DNA of 64,000 bases from Veillonella rogosae JCM 15642 (GTDB lineage: Bacteria > Bacillota > Negativicutes > Veillonellales > Veillonellaceae), in NCBI RefSeq assembly GCF_002959775.1, contig NZ_PPCX01000015.1:1-64000 (forward strand), given 5' to 3'. Positions 1 to 9,171 of this stretch are shown here, piece by piece (position 1 is the stretch's first letter; each line of letters begins with the position of its first letter). The position numbers and the translations under genes are program-made. A model generated the notes under the pieces. It was not told where the DNA came from. It searched no databases and saw only the letters and a list, made by a program, of their open reading frames with translations.

Positions 1-188
1 GGCATATCAGCTTGAATATTGGTGCTGAATAACCAATTCAAGAATAGGCTTAACTCTTTACTTAAATTATTAATTTTAACGGTAAATGCCACCTTACAAT
101 GTTTGCAAAACCAACGCTGAGAACCAGATTTTAAAACACCGTGTTTAATGCATGTTTCATTACAATCAGGACATTTTATTTGTCGCAT
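1..188 (-). mobile_element. IS1249-like (IS256 family) transposase, 5' end only
   Basis: The first 62 codons of a transposase are present; the rest lies beyond the left edge. The start is the ATG at 188, preceded by a GGAGG ribosome site. The N-terminus is a zinc ribbon with two CxxC pairs (CPDC and CKHC) around a GSQRWFC segment, followed by a leucine-rich helix. From family knowledge, a zinc ribbon with SGxQRWxC then FLxWLF resembles IS1249-type members of the IS256 family; no catalytic residues are visible because the gene is cut. ISL3 or another zinc-ribbon transposase group is the main alternative. Confidence 0.6.
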
Positions 189-266
189 AAACTCTTCCTC
201 CATATTTGTTTATATATAGGAAGATATAACCTCATTTTAGTCAGTAATTACAAGGGTTAATTGATG

Positions 267-288
267 TTTTCACCCACACTTTTTGTCC
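267..288. repeat. Direct repeat copy 1, possible IS end
   Basis: This 22-bp segment (core CACACTTTTTGTCC) recurs at 356-377 with 20 of 22 positions identical. It lies about 80 bp upstream of the transposase start, where an IS terminal inverted repeat would be expected, so it may mark the element's end. The partner end is outside the window. Confidence 0.5.
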
Positions 289-315
289 ACCCTCAAACTT
301 CTCCAAAAAAAGATT

Positions 316-358
316 AAACCCTTATAACACTAGTAAATATCTAGTGTTATAAGGGTTT
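316..358. terminator. Bidirectional rho-independent terminator
   Basis: Perfect 18-bp stem (AAACCCTTATAACACTAG and its complement) around a 7-nt AT loop. It is followed by T residues on the plus strand and by a run of seven T on the minus strand a few bases beyond the stem. It insulates the insertion sequence from the aminotransferase gene. Confidence 0.8.
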
Positions 359-377
359 TTACACACACTTTTTGTCC
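356..377. repeat. Direct repeat copy 2
   Basis: Second copy of the 267-288 sequence in the same orientation, 89 bp away, beyond the presumed end of the insertion sequence. Its first three bases overlap the right arm of the hairpin at 316-358. A solo copy outside the element could be a relic of an earlier insertion. Confidence 0.5.
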
Positions 378-407
378 TATAAGCCTACATTTTTCTATTA
401 ACCACAA

Positions 408-437
408 AAAGTCCGCTTGATATACCAAGCGGACTTT
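408..437 (-). terminator. Terminator of the aminotransferase gene
   Basis: Perfect 12-bp stem (AAAGTCCGCTTG with its complement) around a 6-nt loop. Read on the minus strand it starts 21 bases after the stop codon at 459 and runs into TTTTTG. Confidence 0.85.
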
Positions 438-458
438 AGTATTAGTGAAACTTATGTA

Positions 459-1706
459 TTATAATTTACCGAGGCGTTTCATAACATTATAAATTTTTTC
501 AGCTAGTCCTGTCATTTGGAATTTAGGAATACCACAGGCAGCCACACGAATACCCTTAGCTAAAGCAATAACATAAACATGTTCTTTCTTCAATTCTTCG
601 CAGATAGCATTAGCAGAATCTGTAGGAATTGTAATGAAGAAACCACCGCGGTAAGGCAACATAGGAAGGCCTACTTGTGCGGCTTCTTGTTTGAAGATGT
701 CAGCACGATCGCGAATCAATTGGTAATAGCTATTACGCTCCTCTTCATAGGTTTTAAATTTAACAGGATCTGCCACAATATTTGCCATTGTACGCATTGC
801 AGGACGACAAATATTAGACCATGTTGCACGGCTAGTATTTTTGTTGATTTCTAAGAATTCATCAGCGATTTCTTCGTCATCAGAAATACCAATCATAGCA
901 CCTACACGTTGACCGTACATAGTAAAGCCTTTAGACAAGCTATAGCACACACATGTAAGGATAGCTTTTGGCAAGTGCCCAAATTTGCTAAAGAATCCAC
1001 GTACTTCCTCTCTATCACCAGAGAAGTCAAGATACGCCACATCAATACCAATGATGACATTATTACGACCAATCGCAACAAGTTCTTTCAAGAAATTAAG
1101 GATGGAGTCCCAATCTTTATCTTCAATAGAGTAACCAGTTGGGTTATTACCAGGTGTATTAAATAGGATTACTACATTTGTTTGTCTTGCTGCTAATTCG
1201 TTTACACGATTTTTGAATGCTTCATGATTAAAGTTATTTTGCTCATCAAATAAAGAGTACGTTACAAGTGTACGACCAATGTCGCTACAAATTACTTTAT
1301 AAGCACCCCAGTACCAGTCAGCAGTTAACACTTCATCACCAGGCTCAGTATAGTTATGAATTAAGTGATGGATACCGCCAGTGCCACCAGCTGTAGCGAT
1401 GCTACGGATGTGACCTTCAGGACGAGAATTACCAAAACATTCTTTCTCAGCAGCTGCTAAAAACTCTGGAACACCTGCAATTGGAGCATAGCCAATATGT
1501 TCAGTGTCAGAAAGACCCAAATATTCTTCTTTAACGGTTTTGAGGAAAACTAATTTGCCATCTTCATCGTGAATAGCACCTAAAGTACCATTTACAACGT
1601 TCTCGCGACCATTTTCTTTAGCATCAGCTAATGCTTGTCCAGCAGTAACGAAGATCACGTCTTTTAATTTTTTCCCTTTTGCATGCTTTGCAGCTACACT
1701 TGTCAT
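459..1706 (-). CDS. PLP-dependent class I/II aminotransferase
   Basis: A 415-residue fold-type I aminotransferase, probably acting on an aromatic or dicarboxylic amino acid in the cytoplasm. Visible features are the substrate/PLP glycine segment TAGGTGG, the NTPGNNPTG motif that contacts the cofactor ring, the aspartate-tyrosine pair in GIDVAYLDF, and the Schiff-base lysine in SLSKGFTMYGQRVG. The C-terminal small domain contains YRGGFFITIP. The length is normal for the family. It is a single-gene unit with its own terminator downstream; the start at 1706 has an AGGATGG ribosome site. The substrate cannot be read from the sequence: tyrosine/phenylalanine and aspartate aminotransferases share these motifs. 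Confidence 0.88.
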   Translation of the reverse strand: MTSVAAKHAKGKKLKDVIFVTAGQALADAKENGRENVVNGTLGAIHDEDGKLVFLKTVKEEYLGLSDTEHIGYAPIAGVPEFLAAAEKECFGNSRPEGHIRSIATAGGTGGIHHLIHNYTEPGDEVLTADWYWGAYKVICSDIGRTLVTYSLFDEQNNFNHEAFKNRVNELAARQTNVVILFNTPGNNPTGYSIEDKDWDSILNFLKELVAIGRNNVIIGIDVAYLDFSGDREEVRGFFSKFGHLPKAILTCVCYSLSKGFTMYGQRVGAMIGISDDEEIADEFLEINKNTSRATWSNICRPAMRTMANIVADPVKFKTYEEERNSYYQLIRDRADIFKQEAAQVGLPMLPYRGGFFITIPTDSANAICEELKKEHVYVIALAKGIRVAACGIPKFQMTGLAEKIYNVMKRLGKL

Positions 1707-1928
1707 AACTTACACCATCCTATCTAAAATGAATATTACACATTTATAATACCTAAACTTATTTAATTATACAATGTGTATTCAGAAAATATATTGTATA
1801 CATAAGAAATTTTACTAATCACATTCAATTTAATCATTAATCTAGCTTTGTATAGAATATATCAAATATCCTATACAAAGGATTCAAAATTAATAATATA
1901 CAAAAAACAGTAAATTTATAACAAAAAA

Positions 1929-1950
1929 GGACCACTCTTATGAGTGGTCC
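1929..1950 (-). terminator. Terminator of the outer-membrane barrel gene
   Basis: Perfect 9-bp stem (GGACCACTC and its complement) around TTAT, followed on the minus strand by six T. It begins 9 bases after the stop codon at 1960. Confidence 0.85.
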
Positions 1951-1959
1951 CCCAGTTCC

Positions 1960-2529
1960 TTAGAAGGAGTAGCCTACACCAGCGTGTAAACCTTTTGCAG
2001 TTTTATCATTGCTATCTACGCTATATTTATCATAGCCATAGTATAGATTTAAATCGATATCAGGGCGTACTTCGTATTGAGCACCTACTTGGTAAGTTTG
2101 CTTAATATCGTTACCCCAACCAGCTTTAGCAAAGCCGTTTACTTTGTCTGTCAAAGGTACATGACCGATAACACCAGCTTGGAAGCCTAGTTCAGTGTCA
2201 TTTGTACGAATTGCAGTACCTGCACCATAAACGTTTACGTTTGGATGCACTTTGTAAACTAATGCTAATTGATGATCTTTGATATCACCATTTTTTGCAT
2301 TTACTTTATCGTAAGAATATTGTACTGCCGTTTTATCGGAAAGATCGTGTTGCAAAGAAACACCGAAACCATCGTTGCTATTACCGCCACCTTTGGATAC
2401 ATGTTGTTTAAATGCATAATCAGCTTGTACCTTAGTGGAACCATCGCTAATTTTTGTTACAGGTGCTGCAGCAAATGCACTACCTGCTACAACTGTTGCT
2501 GCTAGAGTTAATAATACTAATTTCTTCAT
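1960..2529 (-). CDS. Small outer-membrane beta-barrel protein (porin-like)
   Basis: This 189-residue protein has a clear signal peptide (MKKLVLLTLAATVVAGSAFA, cleavage probably after AFA). The mature part alternates polar and hydrophobic residues in about eight strand-like segments, including VQADYAF, VSLQHDL, AVQYSYD, LALVYKV, LGFQAGVIGHV, NGFAKAGW and DLNLYYGYDKY. It ends in GLHAGVGYSF; a terminal phenylalanine is the signature recognised by the BAM assembly machine. The size fits an 8-stranded barrel of the OmpA/OmpW/OprF-like superfamily. It lies immediately downstream of ftsZ but has its own ribosome site (AGGAGG) and terminator. Its specific role is unknown. Confidence 0.8.
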   Translation of the reverse strand: MKKLVLLTLAATVVAGSAFAAAPVTKISDGSTKVQADYAFKQHVSKGGGNSNDGFGVSLQHDLSDKTAVQYSYDKVNAKNGDIKDHQLALVYKVHPNVNVYGAGTAIRTNDTELGFQAGVIGHVPLTDKVNGFAKAGWGNDIKQTYQVGAQYEVRPDIDLNLYYGYDKYSVDSNDKTAKGLHAGVGYSF

Positions 2530-2609
2530 TTGTACCTCCTATACACATACCTATTTGTATGTCTTACTAAGTTACTATTTACAGATGTTATAGTTATACA
2601 CTCTATAAA

Positions 2610-3650
2610 TTAGCGTTTCATGAATACAGGGATATCAGGGATACCACTGTTAGAATTTGTAGTGGATGCTGGACGAGATGTAGTCGTTGTTTTACCGAAT
2701 TCTGGTACACTTTTTGCACTAGAATTGAAGCCAGTAGCAACAACTGTAATTTGTACTTTATCGCCCAAGCTTTCATCGATAACAGAACCGAAGATAATAT
2801 TAGCATCAGGATCTGCTGCATCAGAAATAATTTCAGCTGCTTCATTAACTTCAAAGATGCTCAAATCAGAGCTACCAGAAATATTAAGCAAGATGCCTTT
2901 TGCACCATCGATAGAAGTTTCCAACAACGGGCTGTTAATAGCCATTTTTGCAGCGTCAGCAGCGCGGTTTTCACCTTCGCCAACACCAATCCCCATCAAA
3001 GCTTCGCCTTGTTCTGTCATGATAGTTTTAACGTCAGCAAAGTCAAGGTTAATCAAACCAGGAATTTGAATCAAGTCGGAAATACCTTTGATACCTTGGC
3101 GAAGAACATCATCGGCTTTACTGAATGCATCAGTAATAGTACATTTTTTATCAACAACTTGTAATAATTTGTCATTAGGGATAACGATAATTGTATCAAC
3201 TTTTTGAGTCAAGAACTCAATACCTTTTTCTGCTGCAGCACGACGGCGTTTACCTTCGAACGCGAAAGGTTTAGTTACTACGCCTACAGTTAACGCACCA
3301 ACTTCTTTAGCACATTCTGCAACGATTGGAGCAGCACCAGTACCAGTACCACCACCCATACCTGCAGTTACGAATACCATGTCAGCACCTTCAAGAGCTT
3401 TGATGATTTCTTCGCGACTTTCTTGAGCAGCTTCTTCACCAACTTGTGGATTAGCACCCGCGCCAAGACCTTTAGTTACTTTTTCACCAATTTGAATTGT
3501 TACATCTGCTTTAGACAATTCAAGCACTTGGTTTTCCGTATTAACTGCTAAGAATTGAACACCTTTAATTTGGTTATCTACCATGCGATTAACAGCGTTG
3601 TTACCACCGCCACCAACACCGATAACTTTAATATTTGCAAAATCAGACAT
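2610..3650 (-). CDS. ftsZ: Cell division protein FtsZ
   Basis: FtsZ is the tubulin-like GTPase that polymerises into the division ring. The 346 residues contain the nucleotide signature [10 protein letters not shown] at residues 99-108, the glycine-rich [13 protein letters not shown] loop near residue 11, and the catalytic T7 loop NLDFADV at 201-207. A short linker rich in Thr, Ser and Asn leads to the conserved C-terminal peptide [10 protein letters not shown], which binds membrane tethers such as FtsA or SepF. It is the last gene of the dcw cluster, following sbp, and has a strong GGAGG site. FtsA, normally next to it, is missing here. Confidence 0.98.
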   Translation of the reverse strand: MSDFANIKVIGVGGGGNNAVNRMVDNQIKGVQFLAVNTENQVLELSKADVTIQIGEKVTKGLGAGANPQVGEEAAQESREEIIKALEGADMVFVTAGMGGGTGTGAAPIVAECAKEVGALTVGVVTKPFAFEGKRRRAAAEKGIEFLTQKVDTIIVIPNDKLLQVVDKKCTITDAFSKADDVLRQGIKGISDLIQIPGLINLDFADVKTIMTEQGEALMGIGVGEGENRAADAAKMAINSPLLETSIDGAKGILLNISGSSDLSIFEVNEAAEIISDAADPDANIIFGSVIDESLGDKVQITVVATGFNSSAKSVPEFGKTTTTSRPASTTNSNSGIPDIPVFMKR

Positions 3651-3788
3651 TGAACTTCCTCCTCTTATCGTTATTTATCGTATCAATATACGTCCCAATG
3701 TATCGATTTATATACTGACTATCTTATAACAATTACATTTATTTTACACTAAAATTTGAAAACTTTCCACTATATAGAATGTGATTTA

Positions 3789-4133
3789 TTAGAACCGCTT
3801 AGTCATAATAATCTTGCGTATAGCACCTACATTAATAAATACTCGCAACCCAAACCCAATGAGAGCTACATAATATAGATTAATACCAATTAGGTCGCCT
3901 ACATATACAAGAATAACAGCTAAAACTACATTTGAAAAGAACCCAATCACAAAATTACTAAGATCAAAAATTCGTTCCAAGGCAGCTCGACTACCGCCAA
4001 ACACTGCATCCAACGCGGCCAGAACCGCTACAGATGTATAGTTCGCATAACTGATAGGAATATGAAATGGTGCTATCCAACCTAATGTAGCCCCTACAAT
4101 GAGCCCAGCGATGGCAAAGATATAAATATTCAT
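3789..4133 (-). CDS. sbp: Small basic protein Sbp (DUF1290)
   Basis: A 114-residue membrane protein with about three hydrophobic segments (IFAIAGLIVGATLGWI, FVIGFFSNVVLAVILVYV and YYVALIGFGLRVFI) and a basic tail RKIIMTKRF. Sequence style and position, between ylxW and ftsZ, match the Sbp protein of the Bacillus division cluster. Its biochemical role is not established. The ATG overlaps the ylxW stop by four bases, which implies translational coupling. Confidence 0.85.
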   Translation of the reverse strand: MNIYIFAIAGLIVGATLGWIAPFHIPISYANYTSVAVLAALDAVFGGSRAALERIFDLSNFVIGFFSNVVLAVILVYVGDLIGINLYYVALIGFGLRVFINVGAIRKIIMTKRF

Positions 4134-4825
4134 TCTTTACCTCCTAACTCATTAGGCTTCATATGTTCTTCTCGGAAGGTTCCTGTAAAAGCTGGAATAG
4201 CTATCTCATTCTCTTCCTTGATAGTTACTTTAATCCCCCAATGTTTAAGCGAATCTACTACGCCACCACGCATAGTAAGCGCAGAGTTTAACGTTTTAGG
4301 ATCACCAATAGCTTTTACAACGAAGGGAGCCCCAAAGACTTTCCCATTAACTGTAATAGTAGGACCGGAACAACGTATTTCTGATGTACCTATCAACCGT
4401 TGATCATTGATAGCTATCGCCTCAGCCCCACCAGCGCGTAACTCATTAACGATACGTAAAATATCTTCATCATGAATTACAAACAAGTTAGGATTTTCAC
4501 CACTTTGAATTGGTTTTAAACTATCTTCGATCAACACGCTAACTCCAGAACCTTTAACATTTGTTAAGGCCGCTCTCATCATGAGCTGTTCATCAGCTTT
4601 AACGTCTGTAGTAGTACCATTTTGTTTAAGCGTTTCTATTTGCTTCAATAAAGCATCCCGCTCGCTTTGGGCTTCACGTAGTTGAACGGCTAAATCACCA
4701 GCCCGTTGCAAGCGAATGTTTTCTTCTATATTATCTTGTGTCATTTTATATTGAGTTACAACCATAAACCCTAATATACAACTGACTAAGGCTATTGCCC
4801 ACCGTTCGTGTCTCACGACAATCAT
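4130..4825 (-). CDS. DUF881 protein, YlxW-like, division-cluster membrane protein
   Basis: 231 residues: a single N-terminal transmembrane segment (WAIALVSCILGFMVVTQY), a coiled coil (about residues 35-70, rich in Arg, Leu and Gln), and a soluble domain with IVNELRAGGAEAIAINDQRL and GPTITVNG. These are the features of DUF881 proteins such as YlxW and YlxX, found between divIB and sbp in Bacillus. The domain is predicted to sit outside the membrane. The start directly follows the ftsQ stop (TAGATG). Function is unknown; a role in the divisome is inferred only from context. Confidence 0.85.
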   Translation of the reverse strand: MIVVRHERWAIALVSCILGFMVVTQYKMTQDNIEENIRLQRAGDLAVQLREAQSERDALLKQIETLKQNGTTTDVKADEQLMMRAALTNVKGSGVSVLIEDSLKPIQSGENPNLFVIHDEDILRIVNELRAGGAEAIAINDQRLIGTSEIRCSGPTITVNGKVFGAPFVVKAIGDPKTLNSALTMRGGVVDSLKHWGIKVTIKEENEIAIPAFTGTFREEHMKPNELGGKE

Positions 4826-5707
4826 CTACCTTTTATCTTCAACATGACCTTGTTTATCTTGTTTTGTATCATCTTTCTTAGTAGATGAAGTTTCCGTAGT
4901 CGGTGCCCCATTTTGATGTTTCTTTCCTTCAGGAATTACATCAGTCTTAATGTACGGTGATGAAATATTAACATCTATATACTGTACATTACCATGAGTT
5001 TTCTTAATATCTTGTAACATCGACTGTGTTAGCTCTGCCTTTTTAGGTAAGTCTTTACCATCACCTAAGCGAATCTGTACACCAGATACGGTATAAGCCA
5101 TAATCGCATCAGGATCACCAATATTGACCTCTGCAATATTCTTGAACGTATTTTCATCAAGAGAATTCAAATACTCAAGAGCCGCTAGAATCGGCTTATC
5201 TACAACTGTATCGCCTAATAAAATATTTCCAGCTTTCACACCAGAGATCATTGGTACAGATGTATCTTGTATAGCTGGTTCTGATGCAATAACTTGACCT
5301 TTACTATCAATAGTTAAGTATCCGAACTGGGCCGGTACTACAGCAACGGCCTTACGTTCTACAATGTGAACCTCCATAGTCAGTGGCAATTGATATCGTA
5401 TTTGGGCCTCTTCAACCCGCAAATCCTTTGCCAATCTAGATTTTAATTTTTCTGTACTAATTTGCAAAATATTGACAGGTTCATGTATATCACCTGCCAC
5501 CATTACATCTTGTACAGTTACCTTATCCGAACCCGTAATCTTTAAGGATCCAAAAGGAATAGGTAGTGTAAACAACCCCACCAACACGAGAGTAACTGCA
5601 CCACCGATTTTTAACACTCGTTTTCTAAATACAGCCCGTTCGTCTTGAACAGGTGTAGAAGACTGCATCTCCCCAGAGCTGGATGGATGGTTTTGCTTAT
5701 CATCCAT
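4826..5707 (-). CDS. ftsQ: Cell division protein FtsQ/DivIB
   Basis: A 293-residue bitopic protein. A cytoplasmic tail of about 33 residues is followed by a transmembrane helix (VLKIGGAVTLVLVGLFTLPI), a POTRA-type domain beginning near residue 52 (FGSLKITGSDKVTVQDVM), and the FtsQ/DivIB beta domain. The end is a low-complexity hydrophilic tail rich in Lys, Asp and Thr, as in Gram-positive DivIB. It recruits FtsL and FtsB to the septum. Located between ddl and ylxW, with GGAG five bases before the ATG. Confidence 0.92.
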   Translation of the reverse strand: MDDKQNHPSSSGEMQSSTPVQDERAVFRKRVLKIGGAVTLVLVGLFTLPIPFGSLKITGSDKVTVQDVMVAGDIHEPVNILQISTEKLKSRLAKDLRVEEAQIRYQLPLTMEVHIVERKAVAVVPAQFGYLTIDSKGQVIASEPAIQDTSVPMISGVKAGNILLGDTVVDKPILAALEYLNSLDENTFKNIAEVNIGDPDAIMAYTVSGVQIRLGDGKDLPKKAELTQSMLQDIKKTHGNVQYIDVNISSPYIKTDVIPEGKKHQNGAPTTETSSTKKDDTKQDKQGHVEDKR

Positions 5708-5735
5708 AGATAACTCCTTCTGTTCTATTTAGCCT

Positions 5736-6668
5736 TTAAAATTTCCCTATACTAGCTGTTAATAGAATTTTTTCACATAATGTAGGGAAATCGATTCCCA
5801 TTTCATTAGCTGCTTTTGGTACTAAAGACGTTGCCGTCATACCAGGAACAGTATTGTACTCAAGAACATACATTTTATCTGCATGATCTGTCATAATATC
5901 TACACGAATAACCCCACTGCCTTGCACCTCGCGATACACAAGCTCCCCAATACGTTGCATTTCAGCAGTCATTTCGTCGCTAATAGGTGCTGGTACCAAG
6001 TATTCTGTAGCACCTACAGTGTATTTGCTCTTGTAGTCATATTCGCCAGAATGTGGACGAATTTCAATGACTGACAATGCTTTACCATCCAAAACAGCCA
6101 CCGTAAACTCGCGACCATCAAGGAATTGTTCTACTACGAGAATTGGATCATATTTAAGAGCCTCTGTTACTGCTGCTTCTAATTGTGATTCCTCACGAAC
6201 GATTGTAACGCCAATGCTAGAGCCTTGCGTAGCAGACTTAACAACTACAGGAATAGTAAATTCTTTACGAATATGATCGATAATTGCCTCTGCAGATTCA
6301 AGATTACCATTATAGGATTCAGATCTTGCAGTTGGAATATTAGCGCCTTTAAATACGTCTTTACTTACCTTCTTATTCATTCCCACAGCATGAGCCATGA
6401 TGCCAGAGCCAGTATATGGGATTTCTGCCATTTCTAAAAGCCCTTGCAAAGCACCATCTTCACCATAGCGACCATGAATAGCATTAAATACGACTTCGCC
6501 GCCTAAGGAATCGATATCTTTCAATACTGTGCGAGGATTAAGTTCTAATGTTTGAGCCTTATACCCTTTGCTCACAAGTGCTTCTGCAATAGCAGCGCCT
6601 GTGCGACGAGATACTTCAGCTTCTTCGGAAGGACCACCCATCAATACGATTATTTGTTTATCTTTCAT
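5736..6668 (-). CDS. ddl: D-alanine--D-alanine ligase
   Basis: Ddl joins two D-alanines with ATP to make the dipeptide used by MurF. The 310 residues show the N-terminal GGPSEEAEVSRRTG segment, the ATP-grasp core with VVVKSATQGSSIGVTIV and EQFLDGREFTVAVL, and the metal/active-site segment VLEYNTVPGMTATSLVPKAA. In the motif DVLEVNTxPGMT the usual Glu-Val-Asn is Glu-Tyr-Asn here. The length is typical of short DdlB-type enzymes. The ATG overlaps the murC stop (ATGA), so it is coupled to murC, and it occupies the place often held by murB. Confidence 0.97.
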   Translation of the reverse strand: MKDKQIIVLMGGPSEEAEVSRRTGAAIAEALVSKGYKAQTLELNPRTVLKDIDSLGGEVVFNAIHGRYGEDGALQGLLEMAEIPYTGSGIMAHAVGMNKKVSKDVFKGANIPTARSESYNGNLESAEAIIDHIRKEFTIPVVVKSATQGSSIGVTIVREESQLEAAVTEALKYDPILVVEQFLDGREFTVAVLDGKALSVIEIRPHSGEYDYKSKYTVGATEYLVPAPISDEMTAEMQRIGELVYREVQGSGVIRVDIMTDHADKMYVLEYNTVPGMTATSLVPKAANEMGIDFPTLCEKILLTASIGKF

Positions 6669-8047
6669 TGTAAGCCTTCCTCCAATATCGCTAATAATTT
6701 TGGGCCATATTGATTGATAGAACCAGCGCCCATTGTAATAACCAAGTCATTTGGTCTTACTACTTTTGCCAATACTTCAGGTAAATCATCAACAGATGGT
6801 ACATAATTTACGTCTTGACCGGTAGCCTCTTTGATGGCATTTGGAATCGTAGTCCCATCAATACCAGGGATCGGATCTTCACCAGAACTATAAATGTCTG
6901 TCATGTACACTTCGTCAGCGCTTGTGAAAGCAGTAGCAAACTCATCCTTCAACAAGCTTGTCCGTGAGAATCGATGTGGTTGGAATACACAGATGACACG
7001 ATGTTTCTCAAGTTCTTTTGCTGCTTTCAAAGTAGCTTTAATTTCTGTAGGATGATGAGCATAATCATCTACAACCCACACGCCAGCAACATGGCCTTTC
7101 GTTTCAAAACGGCGTTTTGCGCCTATAAATTTACCTAAGCCTTTAGTAATAACACGTGCTTCGACGCCACAACAATCATGAGCCACAATAAATGCCGCTA
7201 AAGAATTCAATACGTTGTGGTCACCAGGTACACGCAAACGAACGCGCTCAATATTAACACCTTTATGATATATATCGTATACCAACGTAGAATCTACATA
7301 GTGAATATTTTTAGCTACATAATCATTACTATCATCTAAGCCATAAGTAATAAAGTTGCGTTTTACGCGATTCATAACATAGTGAATACTTTCATTATCA
7401 CCACATACGATGGCTTTGCCATTTTCTGGAAGTGTTTCTACAAACTCACAGAATGCATTAAGCAAATTATCCATCGTTTTGTAGTGATCCATATGATCAT
7501 CTTCAATATTAGTAATAACGATAGTATGTGGACGCAACTTCAAGAAAGACCCGTCACTTTCATCCGCCTCTACAACGGAGAAGTGGCCTTTACCAAGACA
7601 GCTGCTGCCTTTAAGGTAATCTACTTCACCACCGATAATTACCGTAGGATCTGCATCGGCTTCTACTAAGATTTGGCCAATCATAGATGTAGTAGAAGTC
7701 TTACCATGTGCCCCTGCTACTGCGATGCCATCCGTTACATCAAGCACTGCTTTTACAATATCAGAGCGATGCAAAATGGTAATTCCTTGTTCTTTCGCAG
7801 CAACGATTTCAGGATTATCCTCACGAATCGCTGTAGAACGAACTACAGCATCTACACCATTTACATATTCTTTATTATGACCAATATGAACCGTAGCACC
7901 CATTTCTCTAAACTTAGAAATAACTGCAGATTCAGCTACATCTGAACCAGATACGTCATAACCTTTTTGAATTAAAATATTCGCTATAGCACGCATGCCA
8001 GATCCACCGATACCAATGAGGTGAATCTTGTGAATACCGTCTAACAT
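6665..8047 (-). CDS. murC: UDP-N-acetylmuramate--L-alanine ligase MurC
   Basis: MurC adds the first stem residue, L-alanine, to UDP-MurNAc. The 460-residue protein has the N-terminal nucleotide-binding GIGGSGMRAIA loop (residues 12-22), the Mur ligase P-loop GAHGKTSTT at 112-120, the central VEADESDGSF and ITNIEDDHMDHY segments, and the C-terminal VDDYAHHPTEI and FQPHRFSRT motifs specific to MurC. It is preceded by AAGGAGAGG and follows murG by 14 bases. Confidence 0.98.
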   Translation of the reverse strand: MLDGIHKIHLIGIGGSGMRAIANILIQKGYDVSGSDVAESAVISKFREMGATVHIGHNKEYVNGVDAVVRSTAIREDNPEIVAAKEQGITILHRSDIVKAVLDVTDGIAVAGAHGKTSTTSMIGQILVEADADPTVIIGGEVDYLKGSSCLGKGHFSVVEADESDGSFLKLRPHTIVITNIEDDHMDHYKTMDNLLNAFCEFVETLPENGKAIVCGDNESIHYVMNRVKRNFITYGLDDSNDYVAKNIHYVDSTLVYDIYHKGVNIERVRLRVPGDHNVLNSLAAFIVAHDCCGVEARVITKGLGKFIGAKRRFETKGHVAGVWVVDDYAHHPTEIKATLKAAKELEKHRVICVFQPHRFSRTSLLKDEFATAFTSADEVYMTDIYSSGEDPIPGIDGTTIPNAIKEATGQDVNYVPSVDDLPEVLAKVVRPNDLVITMGAGSINQYGPKLLAILEEGLQ

Positions 8048-8061
8048 AAAACCTCTCCTTG

Positions 8062-9171
8062 TTACTTTGCAATAGATAATGCAAATTTTGCAATATCATG
8101 AGCTGCATTTGGTTTGCCCAACTGCAATGCTCGTTCTCCCATTTGTGCCAACAAATCACGGTTGTCCATAAACATCTCAATTTCACCTATTAAGTCATGA
8201 GCACTCAACATTTTATCAACGATCATGTGAGCCGCCCCTTCTTGCACAAAGATACGCGCATTATAGGTTTGATGGTCTTCCGCTGCATATGGATACGGCA
8301 CCAATACAGATGGAATACCACGAACTGCTAATTCAGCAAGACCTATAGCACCAGATCTAAACACAGCTAAATCAGCGGCAGCTAAAGCCTTCGGCATATC
8401 ATGTAAATACGGCAAAATTAAAGATGATTGACCCAAGCCTTCCCCATCGGTAATACCCAATTGAGAGAGTACAGATTCATACTCTCCACTGCCTGTAATA
8501 TGGATTAATTTAATCCCTTCTTTGCCTTGGAAATGCTTATGTACATCAATCATGGCATTATTGATGGTTCGCGCCCCCCGAGAACCACCTGCTATGAGGA
8601 CTGTGAACGTATCATCACTTAAGTTGAAATAATGGCGCCCCGCTGTTCTTGAGTCAACTAACACCTCAGGACGAACTGGATTACCAGTATACACTACGCG
8701 TTTTGCTTTAGAAAAAGATGCTGCTGCATCCTTATAGCCCATCGCTACAACATCAACAAAACGGCTCAAAATTTTATTAGTAATGCCTGCAATGACATTC
8801 TGCTCTTGAATTAAGGTTGGAATGTTATGTAATGCAGCGGCCATGAGAATAGGACCACATACATAACCACCCGTACCAATTACCACATCAGGTCTAAATT
8901 TACAAATAATAGCATTAGCTTTAACTATGCCTAACGCAGTTTTACCTAATGTGACTAATGTACCCAATGATAATTGACGTTGCAAACCTTGTACGGGAAT
9001 CGTAGTAAACTCAATCCCCTCTTTAGGAACTAATGTAGCTTCTAAGCCTTGCTTTGTCCCTACATATAAAACCTTTGCATCAGGGTGTTGTTTCATGATT
9101 TCCTTATATATAGTTATTGCTGGATATATATGTCCACCAGTGCCACCACCAGAAATAATGATTTTTTTCAT
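8062..9171 (-). CDS. murG: UDP-GlcNAc:undecaprenyl-PP-MurNAc-pentapeptide transferase MurG
   Basis: MurG transfers GlcNAc to lipid I, making lipid II at the inner face of the membrane. The protein has 369 residues from the ATG at 9171; an upstream in-frame extension is unlikely because the family begins with this KKIIISGGGTGGHIYP segment. The first glycine loop GGGTGGH is at 8-14, the second is GGSRGARTINNA, and the donor-binding region has FRSGAIGLAELAVRGIPS and PYPYAAEDHQ. The start overlaps the murD stop (TAATG). FtsW, usually found just upstream, is absent. Confidence 0.97.
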   Translation of the reverse strand: MKKIIISGGGTGGHIYPAITIYKEIMKQHPDAKVLYVGTKQGLEATLVPKEGIEFTTIPVQGLQRQLSLGTLVTLGKTALGIVKANAIICKFRPDVVIGTGGYVCGPILMAAALHNIPTLIQEQNVIAGITNKILSRFVDVVAMGYKDAAASFSKAKRVVYTGNPVRPEVLVDSRTAGRHYFNLSDDTFTVLIAGGSRGARTINNAMIDVHKHFQGKEGIKLIHITGSGEYESVLSQLGITDGEGLGQSSLILPYLHDMPKALAAADLAVFRSGAIGLAELAVRGIPSVLVPYPYAAEDHQTYNARIFVQEGAAHMIVDKMLSAHDLIGEIEMFMDNRDLLAQMGERALQLGKPNAAHDIAKFALSIAK

